A DNA stretch of 30,128 nucleotides. Source: a virus. The DNA lies in IMG/VR virus record IMGVR_UViG_3300037843_000625, positions 1 through 30,128 of that record, one strand, 5' to 3'. The position numbers and the translations under genes are program-made. The notes below the pieces were generated by a model, which was not told the origin of the DNA, did not search any database, and saw nothing but the letters and a program-made list of their open reading frames with translations. This document shows, piece by piece, positions 15,239 through 22,803 of the stretch (the first letter of the stretch is position 1; every line of letters starts with the position of its first letter).

Positions 15239-16053
15239 GAGATCCCAAGCCGCCCCGGCATGTCCCGCGGCGCGTGCCTAGGACCGACCCCACCCGGTCA
15301 GCCCGGCAGATCAGGCAGTATGAGGACAAGCTTGTGCACCTGGTGAAAAACTATCAGGCCGCCGTACTCAAAGAAGTCCACCGCCGCGTCATCCGTGAAG
15401 AGAAGGCCGGGGTCCCCCCGGTGAGGCTCAACACAGCCGGCCTGAAAGAAATGCTCGGCCGGATCGGTCACGATCAGATCGAGCACCCGGGCACCTATGT
15501 CGTGAACGACGAGATCCCGCAGGCATACAACCGCGGTGTTGTCTACAGCGCCATCAAGCTGAAAGTCGCCGGTATCGACACTTCCAGCCGGATAATGCCA
15601 CCGGATCAGAAGGCGATCGAGCTGCTGAAAGCCCGGAATCTGAACGGCTATGAGAAAGACGGCGAGATCGTCGGTGGCCTCAACAACATTTCAGCCGATA
15701 TGAGCGATGCCATCATGCAGACGATATCGGGCGGCCTGCAGAACCGGGACACGCTCAGCGATATCTCCCGGGCGATCGTGGCGAATGTGGACGGCATCGG
15801 CATCAACCGGGCCACCATGCTGGCACGGACCGAGATCATGAACGCGGTCAACACCGCCAACGTCCAGCGGTATCAGCAGGCAGGTGTCGACCAGGTCGAA
15901 TGGTTAGCGGCAGAGGACGAAAAAACATGCGAGGAATGCGGCGATCTTGATGGCCAGGTATTCGATATCGACGGCGCTCCCGATTGCCCGGCACATCCGA
16001 ACTGCAGGTGCACCCTGATACCGAAGATCGAGATCCCAGGAAGCAGCGAATGA
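15235..16053 (+). CDS. Minor head protein, SPP1 gp7 / Mu gpF-like
   Basis: The 272-residue protein ends in the characteristic phage Mu protein F-like domain. There is LARTEIMNAVNTANVQRYQQ, then VEWLAAEDEKTCEECGDLDG and the HPNCRC signature with Cys pairs that can bind a metal (about 195-262). In the family this protein is carried with the portal into the procapsid and helps DNA entry or ejection. ATG 15235 overlaps the portal stop (ATGA). The N-terminal part is basic (PPRHVPRRVPRTDPTRSARQ). Confidence 0.88.
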   Translation: MRDPKPPRHVPRRVPRTDPTRSARQIRQYEDKLVHLVKNYQAAVLKEVHRRVIREEKAGVPPVRLNTAGLKEMLGRIGHDQIEHPGTYVVNDEIPQAYNRGVVYSAIKLKVAGIDTSSRIMPPDQKAIELLKARNLNGYEKDGEIVGGLNNISADMSDAIMQTISGGLQNRDTLSDISRAIVANVDGIGINRATMLARTEIMNAVNTANVQRYQQAGVDQVEWLAAEDEKTCEECGDLDGQVFDIDGAPDCPAHPNCRCTLIPKIEIPGSSE

Positions 16054-16247
16054 CCGAGCCACCACTTTCTGATGATGAAAAAAAATTCATTCACACTCAT
16101 TTCAGCCTTACGCCCCGGGATCTTGCCCGCAACCTCAACCGGCTCTACCGCGATCATAACAGTGGAAAACGGAGCGCACTAATCATCCGATTTTACAAAA
16201 CACGCTGTATAAGTGAGTTCTTGGCCAAAAATCCGCCGTTTAAATAG
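16050..16247 (+). CDS. Small basic hypothetical protein
   Basis: The 65-residue protein is coupled (ATGA) to the minor head gene and ends at TAG 16245-16247, inside the TATA box of the next promoter. The segment SLTPRDLARNLNRLYRDHNS resembles a helix-turn-helix, followed by a basic stretch (GKRSALIIRFYKTR). It could be a DNA-binding regulator of the late operon that follows, but no family is recognised. Confidence 0.6.
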   Translation: MTEPPLSDDEKKFIHTHFSLTPRDLARNLNRLYRDHNSGKRSALIIRFYKTRCISEFLAKNPPFK

Positions 16248-16299
16248 ACTGCTGTTTTATCCTCTTCTTAATACCGCCTATCAGTTTGGGGGGTTTTGA
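16232..16299 (+). promoter_or_regulatory. Late promoter for the capsid/tail operon
   Basis: CGCCGTTTAAATAG (16234-16247) is a good archaeal BRE/TATA match: TTTAAATA at 16239-16246 with GC-rich bases before it. Initiation about 25 bases on would fall near 16270, in a pyrimidine- and T-rich stretch. A GGGGGG run at about 16286-16292 serves as ribosome-binding site for ATG 16300. The next gene start lacks coupling, as expected for a new transcript. Confidence 0.65.
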
Positions 16300-17730
16300 A
16301 TGGTAACTGAAGCACTTGAACAATTCGATGAAGCAGAACCGCAGAACCTGAAATCTAACTTCATCAGGGAAGACGGGACTGCCCGGATCCGCATCATCAA
16401 GCCCGGGAAAGGGTCGAGTGGCTATTACCCTGAAGCGATGCTGGCGCGTGATGCCGCGAAGGTGTACCAACCCGGCACGCACATGTACCTCGATCACCCG
16501 ACTCTGAAAGAGGAGAAGGACCGGCCGGAGCGGAGTCTCAAGGATATGGCTGGGGTCATCACCGGGAATGTCTCTTTTCAGAAAACACCGATGCCCGGTG
16601 TCTATGCGGATTGCCAGGTATTCAAGAACTACCGGCCGTTCCTGCGTGAGATGGCCCCGTATATCGGGATCTCGCACCGGGCGCTCGGCAAGAGTAAGGC
16701 CGGCACAGTGGATGGCTACACTGGTACCATCATCGAATCGCTGGACAAGTGCCTGTCTGTTGACTTCGTAACGGTGCCCGGTGCCGGTGGCGGCCTGGTG
16801 CAGATGTGGGAGAGCTGGAGGAACACGGAGAGCACTGAGAATATGAACAGTACACGATTATCTGAAGCCCTGCACCTGATCGACCAGATCGTCATGCTGC
16901 AGGAAGGCTGTAAAATCAGCCTGGAAGATGTCTTCGGCGCCGGTAAGAAATGGGAAGACCTCAGCAGCACGCAGCAGGCACATTTCAAATCGCTGTTCGC
17001 CTATGTCGACGGCGACGACCCCGAACATTGCCACCTGCCGTACCGCGACCCGAAAACCGGAGCGGTATTGCCGAACTGTGTCAAGGCAGCGCTTGCTGCG
17101 ATTGCCGGAGCCCGGCAGGGTACGCTCATGGATCTCGGCGACAAGAAAGCCGAAGTCGTCAAGAAACTGCAGGATCTCCTGCCCGACGAGAACAAGGACA
17201 AGAAGGAAAGTGGAGACATGGAACTCGGAAAACTGGACCTCAGGGTCCTCAAGGAAAACCGGCCCGATCTAATACAGGAGATCATCCAGGAAGCCGGCCA
17301 GACAGAACAGGAGAAAGCGAAAATGCAGAAACTCACCGAAGCGGCCGCCATGGTCGAGACACTGAAGACCGAGAACGCCCGGCTCAAGGAAGCCCAGGCA
17401 ATCCAGGAAGGCGTCGTGTTCATGACTAAAGCCCTGGGACCGGTCAAGCTGCCGGAAATCACCAAAGCTCGGATCGTCGAATCGCTCAAGAGCAAAGTGC
17501 CGATGAAAGACGGCAAATTTGACGAGGCTGGTATGAAGACCGTGCTCGAAGAGACCGTCAAGGCGGAATCCGCGTACCTCGCCAAGGTCACCGAGGCCGG
17601 CAAGGTCCGCGGGTTTGGCGGCGTCGGAGGCGGAACACCTGAAGATGGCCAGAAAGCGCTCGCAGAAGCGTTCAAAGGCTTGAACATGACCGAAGAGCAG
17701 GCGAAGATCGCCGCTGCAGGGAGGCTGTGA
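16300..17730 (+). CDS. Prohead protease fused to scaffold
   Basis: The 476-residue protein has an N-terminal serine protease (about 1-170) of the herpesvirus/prohead type: catalytic His66 in YLDHPT, Ser125 in IGISHRA, and the SVDFVTVPGAGGG end. A middle segment (about 215-275) with DPEHCHLPYRDPKTG and CVKAALAAIAGARQG is found in related phage head proteins. The rest (about 300-476) is a helical, charged scaffold (EKAKMQKLTEAAAMVETLK). Such proteins template capsid assembly and then digest themselves. ATG 17218 (residue 307) follows GGAAAG and GGAG and could give a separate scaffold product from an internal start, as in lambda C/Nu3. Confidence 0.85.
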   Translation: MVTEALEQFDEAEPQNLKSNFIREDGTARIRIIKPGKGSSGYYPEAMLARDAAKVYQPGTHMYLDHPTLKEEKDRPERSLKDMAGVITGNVSFQKTPMPGVYADCQVFKNYRPFLREMAPYIGISHRALGKSKAGTVDGYTGTIIESLDKCLSVDFVTVPGAGGGLVQMWESWRNTESTENMNSTRLSEALHLIDQIVMLQEGCKISLEDVFGAGKKWEDLSSTQQAHFKSLFAYVDGDDPEHCHLPYRDPKTGAVLPNCVKAALAAIAGARQGTLMDLGDKKAEVVKKLQDLLPDENKDKKESGDMELGKLDLRVLKENRPDLIQEIIQEAGQTEQEKAKMQKLTEAAAMVETLKTENARLKEAQAIQEGVVFMTKALGPVKLPEITKARIVESLKSKVPMKDGKFDEAGMKTVLEETVKAESAYLAKVTEAGKVRGFGGVGGGTPEDGQKALAEAFKGLNMTEEQAKIAAAGRL

Positions 17731-17732
17731 TC

Positions 17733-18119
17733 ATGAAGAACCTCGCAATGGCAGGCAACAAGCAGAATGTCACCTGCACGACCCCTGCAGCGCCCAAATC
17801 CGGCGGTGCAGTACGGTTCGGCAGACTGACCGGTATTGCCGAAGCAGACCAGCAGTCTGACGGCACCACGGATGTCGATTTCGGCGACGAGACCTACACC
17901 CTCACTGTCTCGGCAGCAGCAGGCGCGATCGCAGCAGGCGATGCAATCTACTATGCCGACCCGGTCGCACCGGCAACAACCCCGGTACTGAGCAACACCC
18001 GCGTAGGCGGCTACCTCTTCGGTGTCGCGATCGACCCTCTGCTCACCGGTTCCGCAGCCATACGTGTGAAACACATCCTGCAGGCCCGTGGAGACCAGTA
18101 CGGGTACTTCACTTCGTAG
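17733..18119 (+). CDS. Capsid decoration protein, DUF2190-like
   Basis: The 128-residue protein begins MKNLAMAGNKQNVTCTTPAA and has the DUF2190 pattern: SGGAVRFGRLTGIAE, YTLTVSAAAGAIAAGDAIYY, GGYLFGVAIDPL and the closing AAIRVKHIL. Members are small capsid cement or head-fibre base proteins encoded next to the major capsid gene, exactly as here. I prefer ATG 17733 over GTG 17727 because GGGAGGCTGTGATC lies before it. Ala-rich, no Cys pair. Confidence 0.82.
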   Translation: MKNLAMAGNKQNVTCTTPAAPKSGGAVRFGRLTGIAEADQQSDGTTDVDFGDETYTLTVSAAAGAIAAGDAIYYADPVAPATTPVLSNTRVGGYLFGVAIDPLLTGSAAIRVKHILQARGDQYGYFTS

Positions 18120-18134
18120 GAGGCACAGAAAACC

Positions 18135-19310
18135 ATGACAAAATCTGATATCCTGGACCTTGTCCAGACCCTCGACAGCCAGGTTGCAAGCGAGACCGCC
18201 ATCTTCCAGGGAGACGGTGTCGGTATCCGCAGCCTGCGCAGGGATTCACCCGAGTATATGCAGAGGCTCGCGGAAGCCGTCAACCTGATCAGCAAGGTCT
18301 CGAAAGGCATCCGGCCCGTGCACTACCTCACAGAAGCCCTGACCACGAGCGATTTCCCGCTCCTGTTCGCGGATGTCATTGACCGCCAGATCCTCACGGC
18401 ATATCAGGAACGGCCGCCCACCTGGGCGCTCTGGTGCCGCAGATCTACCGTCCCCGACTTCCGTATGGTCAAGCGGTTCCGTATCACCGGTGGCGACCAG
18501 GTTCTATCAGTGGTCCCGCAGGAAACCGATTACCCCGATGCCCCGATGAACGATCAGCTGGCCGAATACCAGGTGCAGAAGTACGGCCGTAAGATCCCGT
18601 TCGCATGGGAAACCATGATCAACGACGACCTCTCCGCGCTCCAGGACGTACCCCGCAGGTATGGCATTGCATCCCGGCGTACTGAGGAACACCTCGCGAC
18701 CAGTTTCATCGCGAACTCCGCTGGACCCGATCCGACGCTCTTCAATAACACTAACGGCAACCTCATCGACAACCCACTCAACGTGGACGGCCTGCAGAAA
18801 GCCTTCGCCACCATGGACACGATAGGTGTCGATGACGACGGAGAACCTATCGACAACACCCCGACCACGCTCATGGTGCCGCCCCAGCTCCGCGTCATTG
18901 CACAGAACCTGCTGCACGCACAGCAGCTCTATGTCGGCCTGCCTGCCGGTGGCCAGACTCTGTCATCCAACCAGGCAGTCCAGACGCAGAACTGGATGAG
19001 CAACCTGAAACTCGCCATCAACTGGTACCTGCCCAGGATCAACACCACCAACGGCGCGAGCTCCTGGTATCTCAGCTCGGATCCAAACCTCCTTGCAGTG
19101 GTCGAGATGGGTTTCCTCCGCGGCCACGAAGCCCCCGAGGTCTTCATGAAAGCCCCGAACGCCATGCCAATCGGTGGAGGCCAGGCACCCGCCATGATGG
19201 GAGACTTCGACACGGACAGCGTGGTCTACAAGCTCCGTCACGTCATCGGCGGCTGCCAGCTCAACTACCGCGGTATGGTTGCCAGCACCGGCGCCGGGAC
19301 CGAGACCTGA
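18135..19310 (+). CDS. Major capsid protein, HK97 fold
   Basis: The 391-residue protein follows a strong GGAGG ribosome-binding site. Features of HK97-fold capsids of the Mu/P22-like type are visible: an N-terminal helical arm (DILDLVQTLDSQ), YQERPPTWALWCRR, PDFRMVKRFRI, the E-loop-like EYQVQKYGRKIPFAWETMIN with DDLSALQDVPRRYG, and a C-terminal strand-rich P domain (WYLSSDPNLLAVVEMGFL; HVIGGCQLNYRGMV). The central NTPTTLMVPPQLRVIAQNLL is typical of the A domain. Position after protease and decoration genes fits. No delta domain is obvious because the scaffold is separate. Confidence 0.9.
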   Translation: MTKSDILDLVQTLDSQVASETAIFQGDGVGIRSLRRDSPEYMQRLAEAVNLISKVSKGIRPVHYLTEALTTSDFPLLFADVIDRQILTAYQERPPTWALWCRRSTVPDFRMVKRFRITGGDQVLSVVPQETDYPDAPMNDQLAEYQVQKYGRKIPFAWETMINDDLSALQDVPRRYGIASRRTEEHLATSFIANSAGPDPTLFNNTNGNLIDNPLNVDGLQKAFATMDTIGVDDDGEPIDNTPTTLMVPPQLRVIAQNLLHAQQLYVGLPAGGQTLSSNQAVQTQNWMSNLKLAINWYLPRINTTNGASSWYLSSDPNLLAVVEMGFLRGHEAPEVFMKAPNAMPIGGGQAPAMMGDFDTDSVVYKLRHVIGGCQLNYRGMVASTGAGTET

Positions 19311-19311
19311 A

Positions 19312-19333
19312 CCCTATCTTTTTCGAGGTAGGG
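19312..19333 (+). promoter_or_regulatory. Hairpin sequestering the ribosome-binding site after the capsid gene
   Basis: CCCTATC (19312-19318) pairs with GGTAGGG (19327-19333), seven pairs with one G-T, around a TTTTTCGA loop. The 3' arm is the Shine-Dalgarno-like GAGGTAGGG just before ATG 19335. It could lower translation of the connector gene relative to the capsid gene or mark an RNA processing/attenuation point. Confidence 0.5.
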
Positions 19334-19334
19334 A

Positions 19335-19682
19335 ATGACGTTCACCTATAATCCCGGTCCTAACCCGGACCCGATCACCATCATGCGGATGCTCATCCGC
19401 GACAGGAACGAAGCATCACCTGTCTTCCAGGATGAAGAGCTGCAGTCATACCTCGCGGTCGAGAACAACATCATCAAGCTCGCCGCGGCAAACGCGATGG
19501 ATGATATCGCCTCGGACAACGCGCTGCTCGGGTCCTACAAGACTGGCGACAAGTCAGTCAACGGGCCGGCGGTCGCTGCGGATCTCCGGGACCGGGCGAA
19601 GGAACTGCGCCGGCAGGTGAACGAAGACTTCTCGACCGGATCGTTCGACATCGTAGCCACCGATCACGAGACACGGATATGA
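19335..19682 (+). CDS. Head-tail connector protein
   Basis: The 115-residue protein is helical (PDPITIMRMLIRDRNEASP; FQDEELQSYLAVENNIIKLAA; RAKELRRQVNED) in the way of HK97 gp6/SPP1 gp15-type adaptors. Those form a ring under the portal. Its position directly after the capsid gene and before a head-closure-like gene is the usual one. It overlaps the next gene by ATGA. The name rests on fold-like pattern and synteny. Confidence 0.75.
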   Translation: MTFTYNPGPNPDPITIMRMLIRDRNEASPVFQDEELQSYLAVENNIIKLAAANAMDDIASDNALLGSYKTGDKSVNGPAVAADLRDRAKELRRQVNEDFSTGSFDIVATDHETRI

Positions 19683-20053
19683 CCTTTGTACAGACCCAGG
19701 GACTCGATCATCACTGCACTGTCCAGAAGCGGAGTGCAGGGAGTAAAAACACATCGAACGAATCCCTGGAAGTTTGGGCAAATGATCAGGTCAATATCCC
19801 TTGTTTCTTCTACACCGATACCGGGCCGACCCTTGTGCTCGATCCCGGTCAGTTCGAGGAGATGAGCACGAAGCTGCTGCTACCGGCCGGTACGGTCATC
19901 AATTCGACCGATTACCGTATCCTTTCAGCCCAGCAGGGCTTTGTCGGGTACTTCCGCATCAAGGGCAGCGTGCACTCGGTGTACGGCTACCGGCCAAATG
20001 TGGTGGACCACTTGGAGGCAGAGATCGAACAGATACCCGCAGGTGCATCTTGA
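19679..20053 (+). CDS. Head closure-like protein
   Basis: The 124-residue protein is beta-rich: LDHHCTVQKRSAG, INSTDYRILSAQQ and GYFRIKGSVHSVYGYRP. The length, fold-like pattern and place (second gene after the capsid) match the SPP1 gp16/HK97 gp7 head-closure group that plugs the portal-adaptor channel. It overlaps its downstream neighbour by TGATG. Assigned by context more than by motif. Confidence 0.65.
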   Translation: MTFVQTQGLDHHCTVQKRSAGSKNTSNESLEVWANDQVNIPCFFYTDTGPTLVLDPGQFEEMSTKLLLPAGTVINSTDYRILSAQQGFVGYFRIKGSVHSVYGYRPNVVDHLEAEIEQIPAGAS

Positions 20054-20469
20054 TGGAAACGACTCTCTATGAGCAGGGAAAGGAAATTGCCTCCCTTCAA
20101 AAAGCCGTTGAGCTTCAGGGCGAGACGCTTGGCAAGAGTATCGATCTTATCCGCAACGATCTCCGTGACCTACGAAGTGATATCACTAAGATGGCAACCA
20201 AAGATGATCTCGTGGCGATCTCCCCGAACCGGGACTGTCGCGCTGAAGTCTGCGGCCGGCTGTCTCGTATCGAGCTGGATCTCTACGGTAAGGACACCAC
20301 GGGGAAAGAATCTGGGCGCAAAGCATTCATCGCACAGATCTGCGAAAATACCAGGTTTATCGACGCCATTAGAGCGTATTGGGTGGTTATTGTCACTGGC
20401 GCCATAGTGCTTGGTTTCTTCATCGCATATGTTTTTCCACAGGTAATTAAGTTCTTCCGGGGGTCTTGA
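20053..20469 (+). CDS. Coiled-coil protein with C-terminal membrane anchor
   Basis: The 138-residue protein has a long coiled coil (EQGKEIASLQKAVELQ; GKSIDLIRNDLRDLRSDITK), two Cys in NRDCRAEVCGRL, and one transmembrane helix near the end (AYWVVIVTGAIVLGFFIAYV) followed by a basic tail. This is the architecture of XhlA-like proteins that assist holins, or of envelope-anchored virus proteins. It sits between head-closure and gp10-like genes, an unusual place for a membrane protein, so it may be an inserted accessory gene. Start ATG 20053 is coupled by TGATG. Confidence 0.65.
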   Translation: METTLYEQGKEIASLQKAVELQGETLGKSIDLIRNDLRDLRSDITKMATKDDLVAISPNRDCRAEVCGRLSRIELDLYGKDTTGKESGRKAFIAQICENTRFIDAIRAYWVVIVTGAIVLGFFIAYVFPQVIKFFRGS

Positions 20470-20474
20470 ACAAT

Positions 20475-20933
20475 ATGGCAGATCTCACCCAGGACCAGCT
20501 GCTGCAGAAACTCCGGCAGGTTTCAGCCTCGATGATTCCTGCTGCTGCAGAGGGCATGGAGATGGCTGCGCTCAATGTCGAAGGAGAGGCCCGGAAGAAC
20601 TGCGATCCCGGCAACTCACCATACGAGTCAATGGAATTCCCGACGAAGTGGAAAGGCGGTTATCAGGGCGGCGCTCCGTACATGGACGACCGCAACCCGG
20701 ATTTCATTCCTCCGCACCTGAGGGATTCCATCACCCATGAAGTTCAGGTATCGGGATCGAGCGTCCAGGGGCTTGTCGAGACCAGCGACCCGATCGCAGA
20801 GTTCGTCCATAATGGCACGAGCAAGATGCAGCCCCGGCCTTTCCTGGAAGATGCCGGGGCCGCAAAGATTGAAGAGACCACGGCAATCCTTTCTGCAGCA
20901 CTTGCCAGGAAAATCCAAGGGGCCGGGGCCTGA
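20475..20933 (+). CDS. HK97 gp10-like neck/tail protein
   Basis: The 152-residue protein shows the gp10 family pattern. An N-terminal helix with AALNVEGEARKNCDPGNSPY is followed by PPHLRDSITHEV, then the strand VQGLVETSDPIAEFVHNGTS, and the end KMQPRPFLEDA. Members join the neck or tail terminator in siphoviruses. I chose ATG 20475; TTG 20466 (TTGA overlap) is possible and adds three residues, but the GGGGG run is at better distance for the ATG. Confidence 0.82.
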   Translation: MADLTQDQLLQKLRQVSASMIPAAAEGMEMAALNVEGEARKNCDPGNSPYESMEFPTKWKGGYQGGAPYMDDRNPDFIPPHLRDSITHEVQVSGSSVQGLVETSDPIAEFVHNGTSKMQPRPFLEDAGAAKIEETTAILSAALARKIQGAGA

Positions 20934-21418
20934 TGGATGCCTTCACCACGATCTATACCGCGGTCATCGCAAAGCTGCAGGGTGACACAGTGCTGCTCGG
21001 TCTTCTCGGCAATCCCGCGGACCCGACCGCTGCCATCCGCAGGGCACAGACCCCGGAGAAAATCACAACCGCGGCCGTCACCCTTCGGGGCTCCGACGGA
21101 TCCGGTATACCGTTCTCGGGATCCGGTTTTGCACAGGCACTCGGAGGATCCGCTATCTCTGCGAAGAAAAACCCCACAATCGAGATCAGCGTCTGGGTCA
21201 ACTCGCAGAGTAGCACTGCACCAAAGACAGGGCAGGATGCCGATGCCATCGAGCAGCGGGTAAACTTCCTGCTGCTACAGGATGCCGGGAACATGATCCC
21301 GGGCACATTTAACTGGCAGGGAACCACGTTCCCGCAGTCGTTCGAGAAAGATACCTGGTTATGGCACAACATGACCCGGTACCGGTTCAATTACTTTAAT
21401 CACCAGGGAGGATCCTGA
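20933..21418 (+). CDS. Tail terminator/completion-like protein
   Basis: The 161-residue protein begins MDAFTTIYTAVIAKLQGDTV, then alternates strands and helices (PTIEISVWVNSQSS; QRVNFLLLQDAG; MTRYRFNYFNHQ), like DUF3168-type tail terminators that cap the tail tube. Its position between the gp10-like gene and the tail tube gene is the standard one. Coupled by TGATG and overlapping the tube gene at 21418. Confidence 0.72.
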   Translation: MDAFTTIYTAVIAKLQGDTVLLGLLGNPADPTAAIRRAQTPEKITTAAVTLRGSDGSGIPFSGSGFAQALGGSAISAKKNPTIEISVWVNSQSSTAPKTGQDADAIEQRVNFLLLQDAGNMIPGTFNWQGTTFPQSFEKDTWLWHNMTRYRFNYFNHQGGS

Positions 21419-22194
21419 TGTCAGGAGCACCAATCTTCGGCACGTACATTGCCACGGAATTCTTCTACAACATCAACGGTGTTGATGAGGTAGTGTCCAC
21501 TCAGCTGGATATAGGCATCGAAAATGTGACCAAGACGATCTGGCCGAATGGGGCGCCGAGCGAAGCGGAAATCTGGGTCGGCAGGAAATTCACGATCTCG
21601 GCTGACCGCAACGCCGTCGACGAGCATATGCTTGTCTGGGCCGTAAGTGCGTCCCCAAGCTCAGGAGTGGCCGGGACCCTGAAGGCAGCGACATCGTTCA
21701 CTGCAGGGACCGCAATCCCCATGACCACGCCGAACACGATCCCGGCGCAGATCTCCGCGACCCTTGCAGCGGACCCGATGACCGCGGGCGGCAGCCTGCT
21801 CTTCATCGGGGTCGATGTCAACGGCAATCCCTATACGGAAACTGTCCTCGTGAACAACGGAGATCCGGCCGGCACCGTATACCAGACAAAAGGCGTCTTC
21901 ATCTGCAACGAGGTCCTGCCGATCGGGTGTGCCTCGCTGGGGACCCTGGTCTTTGCCTCGGTTGCAGGTGCAACTAGCGGCAACGATTCCAGCCCCCCGA
22001 TGCTGTTCCCGATCATGGCAAAAGCCACCAAGCTGGACGGCAGTGGCCGCAAGGTCTGGTTCACCTTCAACAACTGCGCCATCAAGAAGACCGGCATCAG
22101 CAGCAAGGGCGGATCCGACATCTCCACAAAGGTGGAGTTCTACATGCGGAACCCGACGGTAGACTTCTCCTGGCAGGCCGTGAGCGCTTCATGA
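21418..22194 (+). CDS. Major tail (tube) protein with inserted domain
   Basis: The 258-residue protein opens with FGTYIATEFFYNINGVDEVV and closes with KVEFYMRNPTVDFSWQAVSA. That is a beta-sandwich pattern usual for siphovirus tube proteins, and it is placed just before the tail chaperone and tape measure. Residues about 107-180 form an extra domain (PAQISATLAADPMTAGGSLL; NGNPYTETVLVNNGDPAGTV) that recurs in the large tail-tip protein. Such inserts typically decorate the outside of the tube. GGAGG precedes ATG 21418. Confidence 0.8.
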   Translation: MSGAPIFGTYIATEFFYNINGVDEVVSTQLDIGIENVTKTIWPNGAPSEAEIWVGRKFTISADRNAVDEHMLVWAVSASPSSGVAGTLKAATSFTAGTAIPMTTPNTIPAQISATLAADPMTAGGSLLFIGVDVNGNPYTETVLVNNGDPAGTVYQTKGVFICNEVLPIGCASLGTLVFASVAGATSGNDSSPPMLFPIMAKATKLDGSGRKVWFTFNNCAIKKTGISSKGGSDISTKVEFYMRNPTVDFSWQAVSAS

Positions 22195-22754
22195 GCGCCG
22201 AGCAAGGCGGAACCCCTCCCTTTTCTGTCGAACATCTTGAGGGAATGTACACCAGGCATGCGGACAAGATCAAGGCCTGCCACGACAAGGGGAAAGCGGT
22301 GCCGGAGGAGCATTGGGACGAAGAGATCGCGCTCCTGGAAGGCACCGCAGAACCGGCGCCGGTCTTCGCACAGCTGGCTGATGGCCGCAGCATCCAGCTC
22401 AAGGTCCGGTTCAGCATCATCGAGCAAGTCGCTTACGAGCGCACGCTGCTGAAAATGAAGAAACTCAGCGAAGCGCCGCAGGATGACCATTCGGAAGAGC
22501 TGGCAAACTATGTGCTCGAACTCGTCGCGATGGCGACCTACAATCCGAAGATCACTGCAGAGTATCTCGAAACCCATCCGGACGTGTTCAGCAACGAAGA
22601 CATCCAGGATATCATGGAAGTCTGGAAACAGGAGCGGGGGGTCTACAACCAGCGCATCCAGTCCTTTCGCGACAAGCGCAGCCGGGATCGGGAAAGCAGG
22701 GCTGCTCCGGTGGCTGGGGATGACATGGCGTCAGTGGTCTCTCCTGGAACCTGA
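22191..22754 (+). CDS. Tail assembly chaperone
   Basis: The 187-residue protein lies between tube and tape measure genes, where lambda gpG-type chaperones are encoded. It has a helical body (FSIIEQVAYERTLLKMKKL; EELANYVLELVAMATY; DIQDIMEVWKQERG) and a loose, charged C-terminus (RDKRSRDRESRAAP). It ends 45 bases before the tape measure gene, a gap covered by another frame, which points to a frameshifted longer form. ATG 22191 overlaps the tube stop (ATGA). Confidence 0.75.
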   Translation: MSAEQGGTPPFSVEHLEGMYTRHADKIKACHDKGKAVPEEHWDEEIALLEGTAEPAPVFAQLADGRSIQLKVRFSIIEQVAYERTLLKMKKLSEAPQDDHSEELANYVLELVAMATYNPKITAEYLETHPDVFSNEDIQDIMEVWKQERGVYNQRIQSFRDKRSRDRESRAAPVAGDDMASVVSPGT

Positions 22755-22803
22755 AGAACAACTGTACTGGGAATCGGCCTATAACAAGATCGTGAAACCA
22801 TGA
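22720..22803 (+). CDS. Out-of-frame tail chaperone extension (frameshift product or tiny ORF)
   Basis: In the +1 frame relative to the chaperone gene the sequence is open to TGA 22801-22803, which overlaps the tape measure ATG as ATGA. Its end reads MTWRQWSLLEPEEQLYWESA then YNKIVKP, much like the short second domains of siphovirus tail chaperones. It could be reached by a +1 (or -2) ribosomal shift from the chaperone frame or start at ATG 22720 after GGGG. The slip site is not evident; ACC TGA A at the chaperone stop is one candidate. Confidence 0.55.
   Translation: MTWRQWSLLEPEEQLYWESAYNKIVKP

Noticed and set aside
17001-18074. Long minus-strand ORF (357 codons)
   Set aside because: It lies opposite the protease/scaffold and decoration genes, whose motifs are clear; its own product is low-complexity and family-less, a mirror of GC-rich codons.
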